Notes: generated by a model from the letters alone, not told the origin. A stretch of 41,006 nt of DNA from Chloroflexota bacterium (GCA_016190825.1 JACPPV010000007.1:1-41006), one strand, 5' to 3'; counted from the stretch's first letter, positions 6,776 through 16,300 are shown. Numbers and translations: made by a program.

Positions 6776-7189
6776 ATGTCTACGGAACAGAGCCTCGCTG
6801 CGATCAGGGGCATCATCTATGCGGTCAACGCACAAGATTTCGTCGCGCTGCGAAATGCGGCCCTTCCTGATTTCAAGCGGCACGACCTGGCAGGCGCACT
6901 GTCGGAAGTCACAGGGTTCACGGGCGTGGCCGACCTGATCCAGCTTCTTCTCCGAGCCATGCCGGACATGCACATAGACATCAAACAGATATTTGCCACC
7001 GATGATCGTGTCGCAGCTCATATTGCCGCGGCGGGTACGCACCAGGGCGAGTTGTTTGGGGTCCCCGGCACCGGTAGGCGTCTCGAGGTCAACGGCGTTA
7101 ACCTTTACCGTGTGGCAGACGGGAAACTGGCAGAAACCTGGCAACTGCTTGATGTCTGGGGTTTGATGCGTCAGCTCGGGAAGGTATAG
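6776..7189 (+). CDS. SnoaL-like (ester cyclase/polyketide cyclase-like) protein
   Basis: A 137-residue single-domain protein of the NTF2-like/SnoaL superfamily. Visible features are the N-terminal helix with VNAQDFVALRNAALPDFKRHD, the FTGVADLIQLLLRAMPDMHIDI segment, the strand AAHIAAAGTHQGELFGVPGTGRRLEVNG split by the usual Gly turn, and the final ETWQLLDVWGLMRQLG. Family members are small cone-shaped alpha+beta proteins acting as cyclases, isomerases or binding proteins; the substrate here is unknown. AGGAGGT lies 6 bp upstream of the ATG. The IS1595-like right end is only 37 bp upstream, so the native promoter has probably been displaced. Confidence 0.8.
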   Translation: MSTEQSLAAIRGIIYAVNAQDFVALRNAALPDFKRHDLAGALSEVTGFTGVADLIQLLLRAMPDMHIDIKQIFATDDRVAAHIAAAGTHQGELFGVPGTGRRLEVNGVNLYRVADGKLAETWQLLDVWGLMRQLGKV

Positions 7190-7349
7190 CGGGCCTCAAA
7201 AGGGGGGCAAGGGCGAGTCTGGCCCGGTGAAATGGGACATCGAAGGAAACGACCATCCGGTGCTGCGTGTAGCCGGATACATTCCTCATGGATGCCCGAC
7301 CGCCGCTTTGGTCTTGCTTTGGAAAACCGCAGTACACAAGGGAGGAACA

Positions 7350-7652
7350 ATGGCCACTATAGAGAAAAGCATCAGTATCAACTCGCCGGTGGATAGGGTC
7401 TTCGGCTACTTCGAGACGCCCGACTTTCTGCAGAAGTGTGTGCCATCCCTTGTCGAGGTGAAGGTCTGGGAGCCACTTCCAAGCGGTGGACACCGCTTCC
7501 AGTGCGTGCACCAGAAGGGGGGCCGGCGATTCGATGCAGAGCTCGTAGCGCAGACCGATATCGCGGGTACCTTTTTCATAGCTCTGGGATATCTGACTCC
7601 CTTAAAGTACTTACAGGAAAAGGAAAGGAGGCAGGTGTCACTAATCATATGA
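7350..7652 (+). pseudogene. SRPBCC-family protein, C-terminus replaced
   Basis: The first 70 or so residues (MATIEKSISINSPVDRVFGY, then a Glu-Val-Lys-Val-Trp strand and HRFQCVHQKGGRRFD) fit the START/SRPBCC fold of polyketide-cyclase-like proteins, normally about 145 residues. After about 7565 the sequence stops matching. The frame ends with IALGYLTPLKYLQEKERR, which looks like the last residues of an integrase-core transposase. The gene therefore seems to be cut by an insertion whose own body was later deleted. GGAGG at 7341-7345 selects the ATG at 7350 over an earlier in-frame ATG at 7227. The protein is unlikely to fold as a complete hydrophobic-ligand-binding domain. Confidence 0.65.
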
Positions 7653-7666
7653 ACTAGCACGCGTCA
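7575..7666 (+). mobile_element. Remnant of an IS481/IS3-like element (3' end)
   Basis: The in-frame tail ALGYLTPLKYL is typical of the C-terminus of DDE-integrase transposases (the RPHxALGYxTP motif, here without the RPH). It is followed by a stop and by TGTCACTAATCATATGAAC, which has the look of an element end. Nothing else of the transposase is left, so the family assignment rests on a short motif only. Confidence 0.4.
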
Positions 7667-7695
7667 TTGACACGTCGTGTGTCGAGGAGTAAACT
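7667..7695 (+). promoter_or_regulatory. Promoter with internal palindrome upstream of the hydrolase-C2-CHAT operon
   Basis: TTGACA (7667-7672) and TAAACT (7690-7695) are separated by 17 bp. A perfect 11-bp palindrome, ACACG-T-CGTGT (7670-7680), overlaps the -35 box and the spacer and could be an operator. The first gene starts 245 bp downstream, and no good gene lies between. The promoter abuts the IS remnant and may have been created by it. Confidence 0.5.
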
Positions 7696-7939
7696 ACCGT
7701 CAGGATATGACTAGATGAACAGCATCACCATCCTGCACTTTCCTGAACTCAGGAGCCCGGGGCATGAACCATTTGAATGTGTTACGCCACCGCCATATCG
7801 GCGTTGAGTGGCGCCTTTTTATTTGTTGCGAATCCTCAGCAGGACAACGCCATTTCGCGAAGGAATGCTCGCGGTAACGCACATTCCGGGGGCAGTGTTC
7901 GCTACCAAGCGTGCAAACCGCGTGAACTGGGAGGACAGA

Positions 7940-9307
7940 ATGGCAGGAAAGACGGCTGTGCTGATCATCCACGGCGTCGGTCCACACACGGTATTCCAGG
8001 CATGCGATTCGTTCGTCCAGGGTTTTTGCTCCACTCTCGCAGGCTCCGGAGGATCGAGAAACAAACAAATCAGCCTGCACCACAGATTGAAACAGCGCCG
8101 AGATTCGTCCGGCGGTTCGCCCTGGATCCAAAGCTACGTCTCCTTTCCGGTTCCGGAAAGTGACGAGCAGACGATCGACTTCTACGAATATTTCTGGGAC
8201 ATCTACATGGTCCACAAGCCGAACTTCCGGGACGCCTTCAATATGCTGATCAATGCTTCAAAAAGCGCCCACGACTTCTACGAGAAATACGGAGAAAAGA
8301 ATAAAGATCTGCTGGCAGAAGCAACCGACCTTGGCGAGTTCGGCAGGAAAACCAAGAATGGCAACGTCGAATTCAGACCGGCCGGCTACCTGAAACTGCT
8401 CGGACCGTTCTTCGGGTTTGTTGCGACGGTCCTTCCTTACGCGCCCAAATCCTTCGAGTTCCTGGTATGGTGGTCGCAGACAGGCGTTCCCGTTTTCAAA
8501 CAGGTTTTTGGGGCATTGGGCGGATTCATGAAGGAGCCGGTGCCGGATTTTGTTGGCGACTTGGTGCGCTATCTCGACCTGGATCCGAGATCTGAGCGGT
8601 TCGAAATAAGAAGGCGGATTATGAACGGCGCCATTGACGAACTGAGGGCATTGCTGAGAGACGAAAGCTATGAAAGCATCCTCATCGCCGGGCACTCTCT
8701 CGGGAGCGTCATCGCCTATGATGCCTTGACCCGCGTCATCCAGGAAGTGAGCACTGTGCCGGCGGCTACCGCCGGCCCGGCGAGCGGCGGTAACGGTCTA
8801 ACGCCAGACCAGGTACGCAGGATAAAGGGACTCATAACCTTCGGGTCGCCACTCGATAAGATAGCGCTCTTTTTCCGCGAGCGCATCAAGAATCACCAGG
8901 TGCAGCAGGGGGTGTTGGCCAACCTTCGTGGATTCAGAAGCGTTCGATTGGACCAAGACGCTCCCGAAAGCGATGAGGAGCAGAATGCGTCCGAACACAA
9001 GCCTAAGTTCAAACTCGATAATCCCATCGATACCGACTGGGAGCATTCGATCCGATGGCTCAATTTCTACCACAAACAGGATATCATCAGCGGAAAACTC
9101 GATCTGTACAACCTGAAAGGTCAATTGCTCAAATACCAGCAACCGAAGGTGGCGTCCGGTGAAATAAAGGAGTGCGATGGGAACATCGAGGTTACGTGTG
9201 ATGTCGGCAAGCTCGCTGCCCACGGATGCTACTGGGGCGAATATCAGGGCAAGAAACGGGGCACAAACGAGATGCACGCTGCAATAATCAAGGAGTTCTT
9301 CGCATAG
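7940..9307 (+). CDS. Alpha/beta hydrolase (lipase-like), first gene of a CHAT-protease operon
   Basis: A 455-residue cytoplasmic hydrolase. The N-terminal strand TAVLIIHGVGPHT carries the oxyanion-type HGVG. The nucleophile elbow is G-H-S253-L-G-S. Asp381 in YHKQDIISG and His428 in HGCYWGEY are the likely remaining triad members; the late H-x-x-Y-W pattern is common in this group of putative lipases. A large insert (about residues 60-210), partly helical and hydrophobic, precedes the nucleophile and could be a lid or membrane-touching part. No signal peptide is seen. GGGAGG at 7929-7934 selects the ATG at 7940; an in-frame ATG at 7808 lacks a site. The gene is followed after 69 bp by the C2-like gene. 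The substrate (phospholipid, ester or other) is unknown. Confidence 0.8.
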   Translation: MAGKTAVLIIHGVGPHTVFQACDSFVQGFCSTLAGSGGSRNKQISLHHRLKQRRDSSGGSPWIQSYVSFPVPESDEQTIDFYEYFWDIYMVHKPNFRDAFNMLINASKSAHDFYEKYGEKNKDLLAEATDLGEFGRKTKNGNVEFRPAGYLKLLGPFFGFVATVLPYAPKSFEFLVWWSQTGVPVFKQVFGALGGFMKEPVPDFVGDLVRYLDLDPRSERFEIRRRIMNGAIDELRALLRDESYESILIAGHSLGSVIAYDALTRVIQEVSTVPAATAGPASGGNGLTPDQVRRIKGLITFGSPLDKIALFFRERIKNHQVQQGVLANLRGFRSVRLDQDAPESDEEQNASEHKPKFKLDNPIDTDWEHSIRWLNFYHKQDIISGKLDLYNLKGQLLKYQQPKVASGEIKECDGNIEVTCDVGKLAAHGCYWGEYQGKKRGTNEMHAAIIKEFFA

Positions 9308-9376
9308 CGGGCTGCTGTCACTGACGCCAGACGAGCGGAGTACGGGTTCTCTGAATTCGGGCCAAGGAGGTACGTT

Positions 9377-10057
9377 ATGGATATGTGGCTGGCACGAGAA
9401 GAGGCTTCGTTTGAGCAGAAGCTGTTCGTCCCCGGAGCCGCCCGGGCAGCGCGTTCCAAAAATAATTACAGCATCCTGGTACGCGCAGTGCACATACTTG
9501 ACAATAGGCGCCTCTTCGGGGCGTCAGATGTCATTGTGTTCACTGTTGTTGTCGACGGTTATCCGGACATGAAGTCGAAGGCGCCGTTCTGGGCCCAGGA
9601 GTTCAAGTTCGTGGACGTCAAGGATGGCGCAACATTGCCTATCGACGCCGATTTGGGCGCACTGATATACCGTGGCAAGCCTCGTGATTTCCTGAACCTG
9701 TACATCCTTGTCGTTCGAGACATGGAATCAACCCGGAGATTCGCTGATCTTCTGAGCAAGAACCTCGTAGCCAAAGGTCTGGGGACCCTGGCTGGCGCGG
9801 CTGTCTCTATCTTCTCCGGTCTGCCCTCGACCATGACAGTGCCTGTGGTGCGGGATCTGACGACGCAGGCGGTTGAAACGACGCTTGACTACTTTCGTCA
9901 GCAGAAGAACGTGGCGATCGGCACCTATTATGCCTCGCTTATCAAGGAGAAGAACGATTTCGGTTCAGGGCTGCACCCGCCGGACTACCCATCCAGCCTT
10001 GTCAATTGCGGCGGCGCTCTTGAGATCGCCCTTGAAGTTAAGAAGGAGACGAAATGA
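9377..10057 (+). CDS. C2-like beta-rich protein of the CHAT-protease operon, unknown function
   Basis: A 226-residue protein not assignable to a named family. Residues 32-112 have alternating strands (SILVRAVHILDNRRLF, then VIVFTVVVDGY, FWAQEFKFVDV, LNLYILVVRD) that look like a C2-type beta-sandwich. Residues 134-158 form a Gly/Ala-rich hydrophobic stretch (GLGTLAGAAVSIFSG) that could insert in a membrane. Residues 176-222 return to strands with a conserved-looking NDFGSGLHPPDY turn and CGGALEIALEV. There is no signal peptide. AAGGAGGT lies just upstream of the ATG. The stop codon overlaps the ATG of the protease gene (ATGA), so the two are translationally coupled. It could be the substrate, target-binding or membrane-acting partner of the protease. 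That is inference from context. Confidence 0.6.
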   Translation: MDMWLAREEASFEQKLFVPGAARAARSKNNYSILVRAVHILDNRRLFGASDVIVFTVVVDGYPDMKSKAPFWAQEFKFVDVKDGATLPIDADLGALIYRGKPRDFLNLYILVVRDMESTRRFADLLSKNLVAKGLGTLAGAAVSIFSGLPSTMTVPVVRDLTTQAVETTLDYFRQQKNVAIGTYYASLIKEKNDFGSGLHPPDYPSSLVNCGGALEIALEVKKETK

Positions 10058-11631
10058 AGTCGATTTTCCTGCCCTGGACCGCCCGCGGCGTCAGGCACGG
10101 GTCGAGTACCTATCTCGCGGCCGTTTCTCTGGACTACGATTTCTTGAGGCGGTCAGCGCCGCCAGTCCGCTCGGCGGATATGCTCATCGATCCAGACATG
10201 CCTTTTACGAGGGCGATCCGCGCCATCGCTGAAATACGCTCTGGGGGACGGCTGGAGGGACCGCCGATGGAATACGGCTGCTTTAACCACGATGGGAGTC
10301 TCATCCAGGACCCTTCGCTACGGTTCTCCCGACAAGTCCGCAACATTCTTTACTACATCATACGCGACCTGTTCAACGTTAGCAGACGGCAGCCGCAGCA
10401 CAGTCCTGGTATGATGCTCGGCGTAGCTGATACCGTCCCCACGGAGCCACGCGGCAACTGGGGGGCGCTAATCACGGAGGTCTGCCCTCACAAAGCCGAG
10501 GTCGAGCGAGCGTTGCAGCCGCTGATTGAACACCGTTCCGGCCAGTTGCTAGTGCTGCCCAAACTCGATCCGCCAGCTTTCGTGGATCAATGGTTGCAGC
10601 CACGCTTCAACGATGGCTCCATTCCCCCGTATCTGCTGATCTGCGAAACGTTCGAAAACTTCCCGCTCGAGTACCAGTTCATCCTGAACTCGTTTGCCGT
10701 TGCGGGGCGGCTTTGGTTTGACGACCCGGGAACGTTCGAGACGTACGTCCAGAAGGTCCTCACTGTTGAGCGGGGACAGCGTGATGCCGGGACGCGGTGC
10801 ATCGTAGCCAGCCCTGTCGATGACGATGTGACATTTGCGGACAACGAGAATTTAATCAAGCCTCTGCTGGAGCTCCCCAAGACGGAGTCTTTGCCGATGG
10901 AACCTTTGCTGCCTCCGGAGTTTGGCGAGCAATCATTACTCGAAGCTGCCGGAGAAGCGCGTTTTCTCGCGCTCTACTGCCACGGCGTCGGCCTGACGCT
11001 GGAAGAGTGGGAAAAGAAGCCAGGTTTGCAGGGAGCCTTTCTGCTCGAATTCGGCAGCGAGTCAGATGAGGGTCTCCTGACCACCGACGATTTCGCCCGG
11101 AACAAGTTTGTCCCTGGCGGTATTGTTTTCTCTCCCGCGTGCCTGGCCGGTGGCACGATGGTGCCGTCTGATTTTTCCTCATGGATCGACCCCGAAGGCC
11201 TGACGCCGTATGGTGGAGGCCGCACGAAGCTCTCTGAGACCAGCCTGGCCATGTTGGGCTCTCCCCGTGGACCGATTGCTGTGCTGGCGCACTTCGACAT
11301 ATCAATCGCCAGCAGCGCCCCCATGTTCAACTCGATGACTCAGCGGAACGACCTTCAGACGATGCTGCACACGCAGTTTTTGCGCCATCTCGCCGCCGGA
11401 TGGACTCTGGGGCGCGCCACCAAGCCATTCCGCTGGGCTGCCGGGACTTGCTATGCTCAGTCGATCTACATCTTCGGACAAATGACTGGTACGTACCCAT
11501 ATATCGGCACTTCCGGAGTCCGGAAGACCATCGGCCAAGCTGTCAACTCGATGAACCAGTACCATGTCGCCGCCACAGACATGCGGAACTACATTATCCT
11601 GGGCGATCCCGCGGTACGGCTACCGTCGTAA
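10054..11631 (+). CDS. Caspase-like protease (CHAT / C25-type)
   Basis: A 525-residue protein with a C-terminal clan-CD cysteine-protease domain. The dyad is His310 in LALYCHGVGL and Cys363 in IVFSPACLAGGT, 53 residues apart, as usual in caspases and CHAT proteins. Downstream come GPIAVLAHFD and the C-terminal NYIILGDPAVRL, a signature shared by CHAT and gingipain-like domains. Residues 1-290 hold no recognisable repeat; they include a helical stretch and an LLICETFENFPLEYQFILNS segment and may be the sensor or regulatory part. No signal peptide is seen, so it should act in the cytoplasm. It overlaps the C2-like gene by 4 bp and is last in the operon. CHAT proteases in known bacterial systems cleave specific partner proteins to trigger a response. 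The target here is unknown. Confidence 0.75.
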   Translation: MKSIFLPWTARGVRHGSSTYLAAVSLDYDFLRRSAPPVRSADMLIDPDMPFTRAIRAIAEIRSGGRLEGPPMEYGCFNHDGSLIQDPSLRFSRQVRNILYYIIRDLFNVSRRQPQHSPGMMLGVADTVPTEPRGNWGALITEVCPHKAEVERALQPLIEHRSGQLLVLPKLDPPAFVDQWLQPRFNDGSIPPYLLICETFENFPLEYQFILNSFAVAGRLWFDDPGTFETYVQKVLTVERGQRDAGTRCIVASPVDDDVTFADNENLIKPLLELPKTESLPMEPLLPPEFGEQSLLEAAGEARFLALYCHGVGLTLEEWEKKPGLQGAFLLEFGSESDEGLLTTDDFARNKFVPGGIVFSPACLAGGTMVPSDFSSWIDPEGLTPYGGGRTKLSETSLAMLGSPRGPIAVLAHFDISIASSAPMFNSMTQRNDLQTMLHTQFLRHLAAGWTLGRATKPFRWAAGTCYAQSIYIFGQMTGTYPYIGTSGVRKTIGQAVNSMNQYHVAATDMRNYIILGDPAVRLPS

Positions 11632-12054
11632 AGCTGCCCGCTCGCAGGCACAGAACCAGAGGTTCGAGCGGAGACTCGTCAGGCTTCGCGCCCAGATCTG
11701 TCAGATTGCCTGTGGCTCACCTGCTTGCTGGCTTGTTCTTACGCCCTGCTATGACAGCGACTCCTCCACAGCATCCCACTTTCGTCCACATTATTCAGCG
11801 CTCCCCATTTATCGAAGCCCGTGTTATTGTTTGTTTCAAGTCGATATTACTTGTCCACGTGTCCGCCGCACGATGTTATCAACCGAATGGTGCTCACACC
11901 AATAGTAACTAAAGTGCAACGGTGCTCGCTTCGACCATGGAACAAGTTGGCTCGCGCTGCCAAATGTCCCGGCATCAATTGAAGAGGCAGCAATGATACC
12001 ACGGAAACACCTTAGTGCAACCACTCAGCAGCAAAACCGCCTACCAGTAATGAA
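11632..12054. other. Gap downstream of the protease gene, no gene recognised
   Basis: About 420 bp with no credible start signals or known motifs. It may be debris of a lost gene or mobile element. A strong hairpin terminator closes it at 12055. Confidence 0.5.
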
Positions 12055-12095
12055 GGAAGAAGCCCCGATATGAACCGGGGGCTTCTTCCTTTTTT
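12055..12095 (+). terminator. Rho-independent terminator between convergent operons
   Basis: A perfect 12-bp stem (GGAAGAAGCCCC at 12055-12066 with GGGGCTTCTTCC at 12078-12089) and an 11-nt loop are followed by six T on the plus strand. It best serves plus-strand transcripts from the protease operon. On the minus strand it follows the surface-protein operon by about 26 bp but is trailed by only a weak T-run, so it may also slow transcription from that side. Confidence 0.85.
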
Positions 12096-12115
12096 GTGAC
12101 TGCAGGGGAAGCCAG

Positions 12116-13312
12116 CTAGCCTTGCCTTTGTTTCCTGCGCAGGAGAAGTATGGCTGTGCCAATGACCAGTACGGCGACGCCAACTATTCCGGCAACCAAT
12201 GCCAGGTTATTCGCCGGTTTGAGCGCTTCGGGTGACGGTAACGGGGGCGATGGAGCCGCCGGTGTCACACTGGGCGCCAGTTCTTGCGCTGGCTCCGATG
12301 TTACACCGGGTTTCGGAGCTGGCACGGGTGATGGCTCCGGAGCCGGTACCGGGACTGGCGCTGTAACAACCACAGGCGTTGACGGCAACACCACTGGCTC
12401 AAAGATTATGGCAAACTCGGTGAAATGGCTCACCGGTGCCATGATGGTATTGTTTACCGGATCCACGGTGCTGCCCAGTTTCTCCCATTTGCCGGCGGAA
12501 GCATCCCACCAGGCAACAAAGAGCCTATCGACCGTTGTTCCCGGTGGCAAAGTTGCTGGGTTGAAACTCAAAGTCATGATTATCGGCGGGTTAAACCTGG
12601 CTCCCGCCGGGCCGAACTCATAGGCCAGTACGACGGATCCGCCTAGCGGAGGGACCGGCGGCGTAGCCAGGGGCGCCGCGCTGAGGGTAGAAATCGCCTG
12701 GCCAGCTTTATCTGTCATTTCCGTACCCGCCGCGATGTTGATATCGACCTTGCTGTCAGCGGTCTTAAGTTTGGCCGCGTTTTGCGTCTTGCCCCTGTTA
12801 TCAAGAGCGGACGCTGTTCCGGTGAGACCGGTTAGCGCAACAGTAGTGCTCCCGGTTCCCCCGCCAGCAGGAGGGGCGCCACCACCGGGGGCAACGCCAC
12901 CACCCCCACCTCCTCCCGGAGGTGGGGCAGCATCCTTGACTACCGTCAGGTCAAGCCGGCTGATCTGTCCGCTAACCCACGTGGCGGTCTGCGTTGCCGG
13001 CTTTCCATCAACGAAGAAGCTTACGGTTGCTCCCTGGGCGATCGCGCCCTGTACAACCAGCTTGGGATCAAAACTGCCCGGGCCGCCGTACGCCCCCTGC
13101 AGGGTAGTGGTTAGTGGGTTTCCGGCAATTCCGGTCAAGACTCCGGTACCTCTGGCCTCTACCCTGGTCCCGACCTTGGCAGGCGCGCCCTCTACGGTCA
13201 GGTTGCCGTAGAAAGCGTGCGGCAACTCCGGTACCGCTGCGGAAACGGGGACGGCAATACCGGCAAGCCAGGATGCGGCCAGTAAGCCAACTAACAATCT
13301 TTTCACTCTCAT
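12116..13312 (-). CDS. Exported, C-terminally anchored surface protein, last gene of the redox operon
   Basis: 398 residues. A Sec signal peptide (1-25) is followed by a beta-rich region (about 28-130) ending in DLTVV. A linker of up to seven consecutive Gly, with further Gly and Pro, follows. Then comes a module (about 160-305) with DIAAGTEMTDKAGQAI-like and VVLAYEFGPAGARFNPP segments ending in VSHFTEFAIIFE, which resembles ZU5/adhesion-type domains. A Pro-rich stalk (about 310-365) leads to one transmembrane helix and the basic tail RRKQRQG. The architecture is of a protein standing on the outer face of the membrane. The module and tail are paralogous to the end of the protein at 16884-19199. 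GGAGG lies 11 bp before the ATG. The function is unknown; it may scaffold the oxidases or peroxidase. Confidence 0.7.
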   Translation of the reverse strand: MRVKRLLVGLLAASWLAGIAVPVSAAVPELPHAFYGNLTVEGAPAKVGTRVEARGTGVLTGIAGNPLTTTLQGAYGGPGSFDPKLVVQGAIAQGATVSFFVDGKPATQTATWVSGQISRLDLTVVKDAAPPPGGGGGGGVAPGGGAPPAGGGTGSTTVALTGLTGTASALDNRGKTQNAAKLKTADSKVDINIAAGTEMTDKAGQAISTLSAAPLATPPVPPLGGSVVLAYEFGPAGARFNPPIIMTLSFNPATLPPGTTVDRLFVAWWDASAGKWEKLGSTVDPVNNTIMAPVSHFTEFAIIFEPVVLPSTPVVVTAPVPVPAPEPSPVPAPKPGVTSEPAQELAPSVTPAAPSPPLPSPEALKPANNLALVAGIVGVAVLVIGTAILLLRRKQRQG

Positions 13313-13386
13313 TTCTAACCTACCTCCACCAGCCGGGGAGAGAGCCGCTCATAGACCCTCTCCCCGAAGATTCTCAAGGCCCGCTA

Positions 13387-16300
13387 TCAGGGCAACGGGG
13401 TGATGCTGAACCCGAATAGAGTGTCAGGATTGTCCATAATCACCCAGTAACCCTTGAACGGAAGCAGGCTCTGCACCTGCCCACCGACCACATATGTCCA
13501 GCTATCCTGGTTATGCGGAGGGCTGATTACGATCGAGTAGCCCCTGGCGCCGCCCGCTGCCTGGGCAATGCTGGCAAGCAACTGGTCCAGCGACTTGGCC
13601 GGGAACGCGCCAAGTTCGAGAGCCGGTGCCACACCGACGAGGTTCAGCCCCGCCACCAGGGAGCGACTGGGCGGCGAAGATAGGTCGGGAGATGGGACGA
13701 GATTCGCCGTCGCCGTAAGTTCGGGCCTCACCTTGACATAGTATGCGTCCAACGGAAGCAGCGCATCGCCGCCGCCCATCTGCCGCCATTGCCCGCCAAC
13801 CCAGCCGTATATGATCTCGATGTTGGCGCTCTGCTGGGCGGTAAAGATCTGGTCAATCCGTTGCCCGCCGGTGCTCAGTCTCACCGGAGTAGACAGCAGG
13901 TTCCAGCCCGCCTGGAGGACAGTGGACAAAATCGCAGGGGACTGCACGGTAACATTGATTATCGCCGGCTGCAGGGTGGCCGCGTTCCCGGCGGCATCAG
14001 TGGCCGCCACGGTAACGGTGTTCTGGCCCGGAATCAGAGTTGCATTATAGCTCCACGCGGCGTCGGTAACCGTAGCCGCTGCCGGGACGCCACTGTTCAC
14101 CGAGATATTTACCAGCGCTCCGGCTTCCGTGCTGCCGGACAGCACCTGGCTCAGCAGGTTGGTTGGAGTGGTGACGGCGCTCAGGCTGACAACCGGCGGG
14201 GTGGTATCCAGGACAATCGTTTGCTGCGACAATGATGCGACATTGCCCGCGGCATCCATTGCAGTGACAATAGCGGTATTTGACCCCTGATTGAGATTGA
14301 CACCCAGGCTCCAGGTTGCCCCGGTGGTAGTCGCCAGCGCCGGCGCGCCGCCGTTCACCGAGACCCTCACAGCAGCCCCGGACTCGATAGTGCCGGACAG
14401 CAACTGGCTGGCTAACCTGGTGGGTGAAGTGACGGCATTGAGCGTAACTCCCGGGGCCACGGTATCAAGAGTCGCAGTTTCCGTAAGGGTCGTCTCGACT
14501 CCGGCGTCAACCACCCTGACGGTGATGACGTTCGCTCCTTCCACAAGCCCGGTGATATTGGCGCTCCAGTTGCTGCCGGTCACGGTGACCGGACCCACCG
14601 TCGCTGCGGAATTGATCGAAACCGCCGGTGTCAATCCAGCCCCCACTGTGCCGGAGACGGTCTGGTCCGGCTGGTTGGTCGGCGTTGCCACCGGGTTTAA
14701 CGTGACCGACGGTGAAGGCGCCGCCGTTCCGTTTGCATCCCTGGCAGGGATTCTGAGCAGCAAATCTGGGTTATCTCCGCTGGGGACAAGAAGCTCCGGG
14801 TGGTCGAACGGGGCTGACTCATTCCTGACCCGCTCGTCGGAGAGCGCTTTCATGAAGGCAACCAGCGCGTCTTTCTGGGCTTTCTTCCCCTGCAGCAACG
14901 GGATCCCCTGGCCAACAACCGGGTCAAGGTCGGCCGCGTTCTCAGTCGGGAAGTTGCCGCCCCGGACATAAAAGTCCACCACGTCTTCCAGGGTCATCGT
15001 GCCGCCGTTGTGGAAGTACGGCGCCGTCAGCTCCACATTGCGCAATCCCGGCACTTTGAAGAGGCCGTTAGAGTTGTCGCGTATGGTCAGGGGAATAATG
15101 GGGTCCAGGATCGGCGACAGGAAAGGCAGCAGGTTTCTCGCCTGCAGTAACGCCCTGGCTGAAAAAGAAAGCGGGATTGGCTGACCGGTCAACGGGTTGG
15201 TGAAAGGCGTATTGCCTCCCCGGCCGACATCGTCAGTGGTCAGGGTTACGCCGTTGTTATTGAAGCCATCGTCATAGATGGCCCGGGTGCCATCGGCCAC
15301 AAACATCAGCTCGATGAGAGCGTTATCGAAATTGTTCAGGAACGCGGCGCCGGTTGCCGAGGCGGCGGTGAACTCAATGCCGCCGTGACAGGCGCTGCAT
15401 TCGTTGTTCTCAAAGGCATCGAATCCCAGCTTCTGCTGGTCGGTCAGCGCATTCACGTCGCCCGCCAGCCAGCGGTCAAAAGGCGTCTGGTCGGAAACCA
15501 GGGTCGCCACGTACATTTGGATGGATAGTCCCCAGTATAGGGAGAAGTTAGCCTCCATGTGGGTATAGCCATCAGGCGTGAGCGCGGTAGAATTCCAGAG
15601 CTTGTCCTGGAAAGTATCCTTTATCATCTGGGCATAGTTGGTGTTGAGACCGTTGCCAACGTACTTTCCGTTCGGCTGCAGCGTTGCCCTGGAGAGGGGG
15701 CCGAGCACGCTGTCACCCGGGTGAACCAGTTGTTTGCCGAGCGGCGTCAGGCTGAGCATCTTCTTGCCCAGTTTCGGGAAAGTGCGGCCGCGGGCGGACA
15801 TCTCGGTAGCGTCCATTGGCGGGCCCGTCGCCTGGGAAGCAAGACTGGCAAACTCGATGGCCACCGACCGCTTGACCAGCCCTCCTGACTCATTGAACCA
15901 GACGCCGGCATTAGCGTCAGCCGGACCAAACGGATTGTTGCCGTTGAAAATGAAGCTGGCCCGTCCGTCCCAGAAGTTGGTGAAGTTGAATATGGCGTTG
16001 ATGACGGTGGGCGTATTGCGTCCGGTCACCCGCCGTGTGTTGTTACCGCTGACATTGAAAACCGGGTCGGCCACCGGGGTCATACTGTCAACGGCAGAGC
16101 CGGGGATCACGTCCACGAACTCGGTCAGGCGGACGCCCTGGGAGCCAACGACATCGTCAGAATTGCGAACGGTAGCCGAGAACTGCGAATCTGTCGGAGT
16201 CGCCCGCTGATGGAAGGGAAAATCGCCCGATTGGAGGGTTCCACCGGGATTGACTACATTAAAGACGCCATTCTTGCCCGGATTAATGGTATTCTTCATC

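Noticed and set aside
7715-7807. 30-codon frame between the promoter and the hydrolase gene
   Set aside because: No Shine-Dalgarno and no recognisable sequence; might be a relic of a lost gene start.
9377-10057. Bacterial gasdermin as partner of the caspase-like protease
   Set aside because: Length is roughly similar, but the N-terminus lacks the expected small hydrophobic start with a palmitoylated Cys, and the strand pattern looks C2-like; kept as unknown.
12150-12623. Plus-strand open frames opposite the surface-protein genes (also near 14291-14971 and 18211-18777)
   Set aside because: Low-complexity shadows caused by Gly/Pro/Ala-rich coding on the other strand.
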